NCBI RefSeq assembly: GCF_014654725.1
Contig: NZ_JACVZV010000024.1
Span: forward strand, 62,001 to 126,000
DNA: 64,000 nt
Direction of reading: 5' to 3'
Source of the DNA: Vulcanococcus sp. Clear-D1
GTDB taxonomy: Bacteria > Cyanobacteriota > Cyanobacteriia > PCC-6307 > Cyanobiaceae
Shown here piece after piece: positions 61,564 through 64,000 of the stretch. The notes under the pieces are model-generated. The model was not told the DNA's origin and did no database searches. It worked only from the letters and a program-made list of their open reading frames with translations. Position 1 is the first letter of the stretch, and each line of letters begins with the position of its first letter. Both the position numbers and the translations under genes were made by a program.

Positions 61564-62076
61564 CTGTTACACGTTCTGCATAACCCACATCCACTTGAAA
61601 GCTTCGAGCAGCACAAGATCATTCTGACTGTCGTTCATTACTTTTCAGAGCATTACAACGAACCGATCACCATCCCTGGATTGAGCAAGCAGCTCGGAAT
61701 CTCAATCCTGCACATCGAAACAGCTTTCGATCTCTACAAAGGAAAAACTGCCAACCAGGCACTCCTGGAGTACAGGCTCAATCGCCTGTGCGATCTGATG
61801 TCGAAGGATCCATCTCAGGAAATCGGCGAACAGATCCAACACTGCGGCCTCAGCGCCAAGGTGAGCCCATGGGTGGCTTCGTTTGCGGAAACGAACCTTC
61901 AGTTCATCGCTTGCTTCGGCATTGATCTGATCGAATACCACCAGCAATGCTTCCTGGCCAAGGCCGCTCGCCTGCTGAGCGACAACCAAACCACCAGCAA
62001 CGGTGACGATGATGCACGCATCGGCTCACCCCCGCGAGAAACCCTGTTGATGACGCGCTTCCACTGCGTGCCCTGA
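61564..62076 (+). CDS. AraC-type HTH protein with probable CTG start
   Basis: A 170-residue protein. The AraC helix-turn-helix pattern runs from about residue 17 (EHYNEPITIPGLSKQLGISILHIETAFDLYKGKTANQALLEYRLNRLCDLM to about 80). It only begins correctly if translation starts upstream of the TTG at 61681. A CTG at 61564 is in frame and sits five bases after a perfect AAGGAGG Shine-Dalgarno sequence (61552-61558). No stop lies between CTG and TTG. This is therefore a likely CTG-initiated regulator. The region is AT-richer than its surroundings, which suggests recent transfer. Confidence 0.65.
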   Translation: MLHVLHNPHPLESFEQHKIILTVVHYFSEHYNEPITIPGLSKQLGISILHIETAFDLYKGKTANQALLEYRLNRLCDLMSKDPSQEIGEQIQHCGLSAKVSPWVASFAETNLQFIACFGIDLIEYHQQCFLAKAARLLSDNQTTSNGDDDARIGSPPRETLLMTRFHCVP

Positions 62077-62129
62077 CAGGCCGGAGGCCGCATCTTGGCC
62101 GCAAGGCCAGACATCAACAGAGGGAGTGC

Positions 62130-62354
62130 TCACGGCTCCTTTGCCTTCTCGTTGAGCTGTTGGCAGATCAGGTTGTGAACAAGCTCAGAGAGCGAAAAAC
62201 CGGTTTCATTAGCGAGGCGCTGCAAGCGTTCCACCAACTCCTCGGGCAACTCGAGCTCTAGGGGCTGCGGGAAGGAGGCTGGGTCCAAGCGAAAGCGGGG
62301 GTCGGGTTCACCCTGAACACCCTGATCGGCCTGCGGGGGATTGGAGTTCTTCAT
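62130..62354 (-). CDS. Ribbon-helix-helix-like small protein
   Basis: A 74-residue protein. The N-terminal third is polar; residues about 30-68 form a ribbon-helix-helix pattern (PLELELPEELVERLQRLANETGFSLSELVHNLICQQL). It resembles the second small protein near 1.6-1.8 kb. It is divergent from the noncoding stretch at 62355-62709 and may regulate its own promoter there. No toxin partner is visible. Confidence 0.6.
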   Translation of the reverse strand: MKNSNPPQADQGVQGEPDPRFRLDPASFPQPLELELPEELVERLQRLANETGFSLSELVHNLICQQLNEKAKEP

Positions 62355-62709
62355 GATTCCTGATCAGCAGATTATTGCCGCCTTGGTCGCACTGGAACAG
62401 CCAGGACACATCGCAGCCAAGGTCGGATAGGGAGCTTATGCCTGATCCACCAGCTTTAAACCACAGCCCAAAAGGTTATCGCCCACAGTCAGCCACTGAC
62501 TGTGGGGGCGAATACGGATCCTTGGCGACACAGCAGGGCATGGAGGCGCAGGATGAATTGGATCAACAGCCTCGACTTCACCATCGAGTCACATCTGGTT
62601 AGATCCTGGTCAAGGTCCAGTCACCCTTCTTCTGTCAGGTCCGAGTTGGCTGGTGACAGGTCAACGAGCACGGCTGCTCGCTGGCCTCCTCACACACACC
62701 AGGACCGTT
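62355..62709. other. Noncoding stretch with a perfect inverted repeat
   Basis: About 355 bp between the ribbon-helix-helix gene and the exported protein. A 25-codon plus-strand frame at 62354 and others in the stretch are not convincing. The main feature is the perfect inverted repeat at 62482-62506. Confidence 0.5.
62482..62506. promoter_or_regulatory. 10-bp perfect inverted repeat (possible operator)
   Basis: CCCACAGTCA and TGACTGTGGG are separated by five bases. There is no T run after it, so it is not a typical terminator. It may be an operator for the divergent ribbon-helix-helix gene, or an RNA hairpin. Confidence 0.4.
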
Positions 62710-63129
62710 ATGACCTTGCTTGCGTTTCAGCGCCGCTGGCTGCGTCGCACTGTTGTCAGCTGCCTTGGCGTCTCAGCATCCATCAGCGCGCTGCTGCCGC
62801 AGATGGCCATGGCGCGCCCCTGGCCAATCCCGCAATCCAGCTGGAGCGGCAGCGTTCAGGACTATCCCGCCCCTTCTGCACCGCCACGCCCCTGGTGGAT
62901 GGGGAATGCCGCAAACGGCTATCAGGCCTACGGCACCCCGCCCCTCACCCCCGAGCAACAGGCCCAGCGCTGCAACACCGGCCGACTGATCGGTGGCCTC
63001 GGCGGAGGTGCTGTGGCCTACGCCATGTCTCGCGATGACGGCCGCGCCTGGGCCATTCCGCTCGGCGCTTTGCTCGGTTCGCAGGTGGGCTGCAACGCCG
63101 CGGCTGGGCGTGGGCCACTGCCCTGGTGA
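62710..63129 (+). CDS. Exported protein with glycine-rich segment
   Basis: A 139-residue protein from ATG 62710. A signal peptide (WLRRTVVSCLGVSASISALLPQMAMA, cleavage near residue 34) precedes a proline/tryptophan-rich part (RPWPIPQSSWSG, APPRPWWMGNAANGYQAYG) and a C-terminal glycine-rich segment (GRLIGGLGGGAVAYAMSRDDGRAWAIPLGALLGSQVGCNAAAG) that resembles glycine-zipper envelope proteins. It ends nine bases before the broken DUF429 gene on the other strand. Function unknown. Confidence 0.6.
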   Translation: MTLLAFQRRWLRRTVVSCLGVSASISALLPQMAMARPWPIPQSSWSGSVQDYPAPSAPPRPWWMGNAANGYQAYGTPPLTPEQQAQRCNTGRLIGGLGGGAVAYAMSRDDGRAWAIPLGALLGSQVGCNAAAGRGPLPW

Positions 63130-63137
63130 GTGGCCGC

Positions 63138-63835
63138 TCAGATCTCAGCCGTCCAGATCCAGCCCTCTTGTTGCGCTGTCTCCCGATCCACAGGAGGGCG
63201 TGCACGTCCTTGGATGAAATCAGCCGCAGCCACCACTCAGACCAGGGCATCGATGGCGTCGCCGGAGGCTGGGAGCTCTCCATCGAATGCGGAGAGATCC
63301 ATCAACGACTCCAAACCCTCGATGGAGCCGCCCCTGGCCTTCGAGCCATGGGCAAGTCGCGTAGCAGTCGGATACACCTCGATGGCAGCCGATTGCTGGA
63401 GATCGGCTGGAGACAAGGCCAGAGGAATTGACTGACCCGTGATCAGCCGCAGTTGGTCCAACAGGTTGAGCGCTGCCAAGGCCGTCCGTGAGATGAAGTT
63501 GGCTCCACCTCGAGGGGTCTCTTGTTGAACCGTTGGTGGATGGCGTCATCGGTTTGACGGCGAAACAGTTCGTGGGTCGCTGCTCCAATCCCAGCCCCTG
63601 CCTGATGCGTGCTCAGGGCTTCTCCCATCGCCCGCGGCCAGCCCAGTGGCGCATCGAGGGCCAGCAACGCCGTGCCGTGGTCAGCCATCCATCGGCTCAC
63701 AATCCAGGCCGGCTCCTCCCGCGGGCTTGCGGTTCTACACGCCTTGATGCGAATGATCTCGCCGTCCAGCTCAGCAAGAGCAAGGCCGACCTTTCGAGGC
63801 TGTGTAGCGCAGTCGATGCCAATCAGCGCAACCAT
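63138..63835 (-). pseudogene. DUF429 family gene, broken by frameshift and in-frame TGA
   Basis: The gene opens at ATG 63835 (VALIGIDCATQPRKVGLALAELDGE) and reads as a DUF429 protein through DAPLGWPRAMGEALS and RFNKRPLEV. Near 63504-63506 one G is missing, and the homologous reading GANFISRTALAALNLLDQL continues in another frame. That frame meets a TGA at 63237-63239 exactly where DUF429 proteins continue (DALV, stop, VVAAADFIQGRARPPV). After it the homology runs to a natural stop at 63138. Two lesions make a pseudogene, or a sequencing error plus one lesion, more likely than recoding. Confidence 0.75.
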
Positions 63836-63852
63836 GCCTGTTGGGCAGCTGT

Positions 63853-64000
63853 TCAGACTTTCGCCCGGATCCACTCCTGCAGCAGCTGCTCTCGATCAAC
63901 GCCCTCCAGCAGCGCATCAGGGATTACCGCCACACGACGCAGGTCGGGTGTGGCACTGCGCACCTGGGCGATGGCATGGTCTGGATCCATCGCCCGCACC
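63853..64000 (-). CDS. Unidentified protein, C-terminal end (partial)
   Basis: The last 48 codons of a gene entering from the right edge on the minus strand, ending at TGA 63853-63855. They read as a soluble acidic segment (MDPDHAIAQVRSATPDLRRVAVIPDALLEGV, then REQLLQEWIRAKV). The fragment is too short for a family call. Its stop lies 17 bases before the DUF429 start, so the two may form an operon. Confidence 0.5.
   Translation of the reverse strand, partial: VRAMDPDHAIAQVRSATPDLRRVAVIPDALLEGVDREQLLQEWIRAKV

Noticed and set aside
63237-63239. TGA as a selenocysteine codon in the DUF429 gene
   Set aside because: A separate frameshift upstream also breaks the gene, no selA/selB is visible and I did not identify a SECIS hairpin, so decay or sequencing error is simpler.

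Overview
The window is about 64 kb of GC-rich chromosome from a phycobilisome-bearing picocyanobacterium of the Synechococcus/Cyanobium type. The call rests on a CP12 protein, a phycobilisome rod linker, a CGLD27 protein, DUF3318/DUF2808/DUF3386/DUF2811 proteins, an OprB-type porin, a CbiX chelatase and several GCGATCGC (HIP1) octamers (for example near 2660, 4120 and 39220). Genes are tightly packed, and ATGA or TGATG start/stop overlaps are common. There is one tRNA (initiator Met). I see no rRNA, CRISPR array, insertion sequence or prophage.

Layout. 0-2.2 kb: the 3' end of a GAPDH gene overlapping arsJ (arsenate export as 1-arseno-3-phosphoglycerate), then three short ribbon-helix-helix-like genes. 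2.2-9 kb: a GH3 glycosidase, a minus-strand operon of an alpha/beta hydrolase, a carotenoid-type glycosyltransferase and its acyltransferase partner, and a choice-of-anchor I protein. 9-14.3 kb: small exported proteins, CP12, a LuxR-type regulator and a FAD-oxidoreductase/SelD fusion. 14.3-19 kb: a tripartite efflux locus (tolC divergent from hlyD, a small membrane protein and a FUSC exporter) with a potassium-channel-like gene at the end of the operon. 19-26 kb: a c-di-GMP locus with two periplasmic-binding lipoproteins and a diguanylate cyclase in one coupled operon, divergent from two EAL proteins with degenerate GGDEF domains.

26-45 kb: mostly metabolic and housekeeping genes. These include pyrC, a rod linker, a porin, a DUF2252 protein facing an ATP-grasp ligase, a USP, a ParB-like protein, a GST, an ArsR-type regulator, an AroE-family dehydrogenase, glutathione reductase, an SDR, a TerB/Coq4-like protein and an AGCS symporter. 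45-54 kb: carB, the DUF3318-rsfS-CGLD27-asparaginase block, a transaldolase-like enzyme, tRNA-fMet and a GMC oxidoreductase. 54-60 kb: DUF2811, CbiX with a His-rich tail, and a SulP transporter preceded by two coupled tiny membrane/secreted proteins. 60-64 kb: a more accessory, locally AT-richer stretch with a PilZ-like protein, an AraC-type protein with a probable CTG start, a ribbon-helix-helix protein, and a DUF429 gene broken by a frameshift and an in-frame TGA.

The best candidate for an undescribed system is the binding-protein/binding-protein/diguanylate-cyclase operon at 18990-22167 with its divergent phosphodiesterases. It looks like a ligand-sensing c-di-GMP module with no transporter, and a possible PilZ effector lies at 61 kb. 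Secondary candidates are a translationally coupled 31-residue membrane peptide (58418-58513), an ion channel built into an efflux operon (17113-18993) and an in-phase repeat array at 54734-54784.
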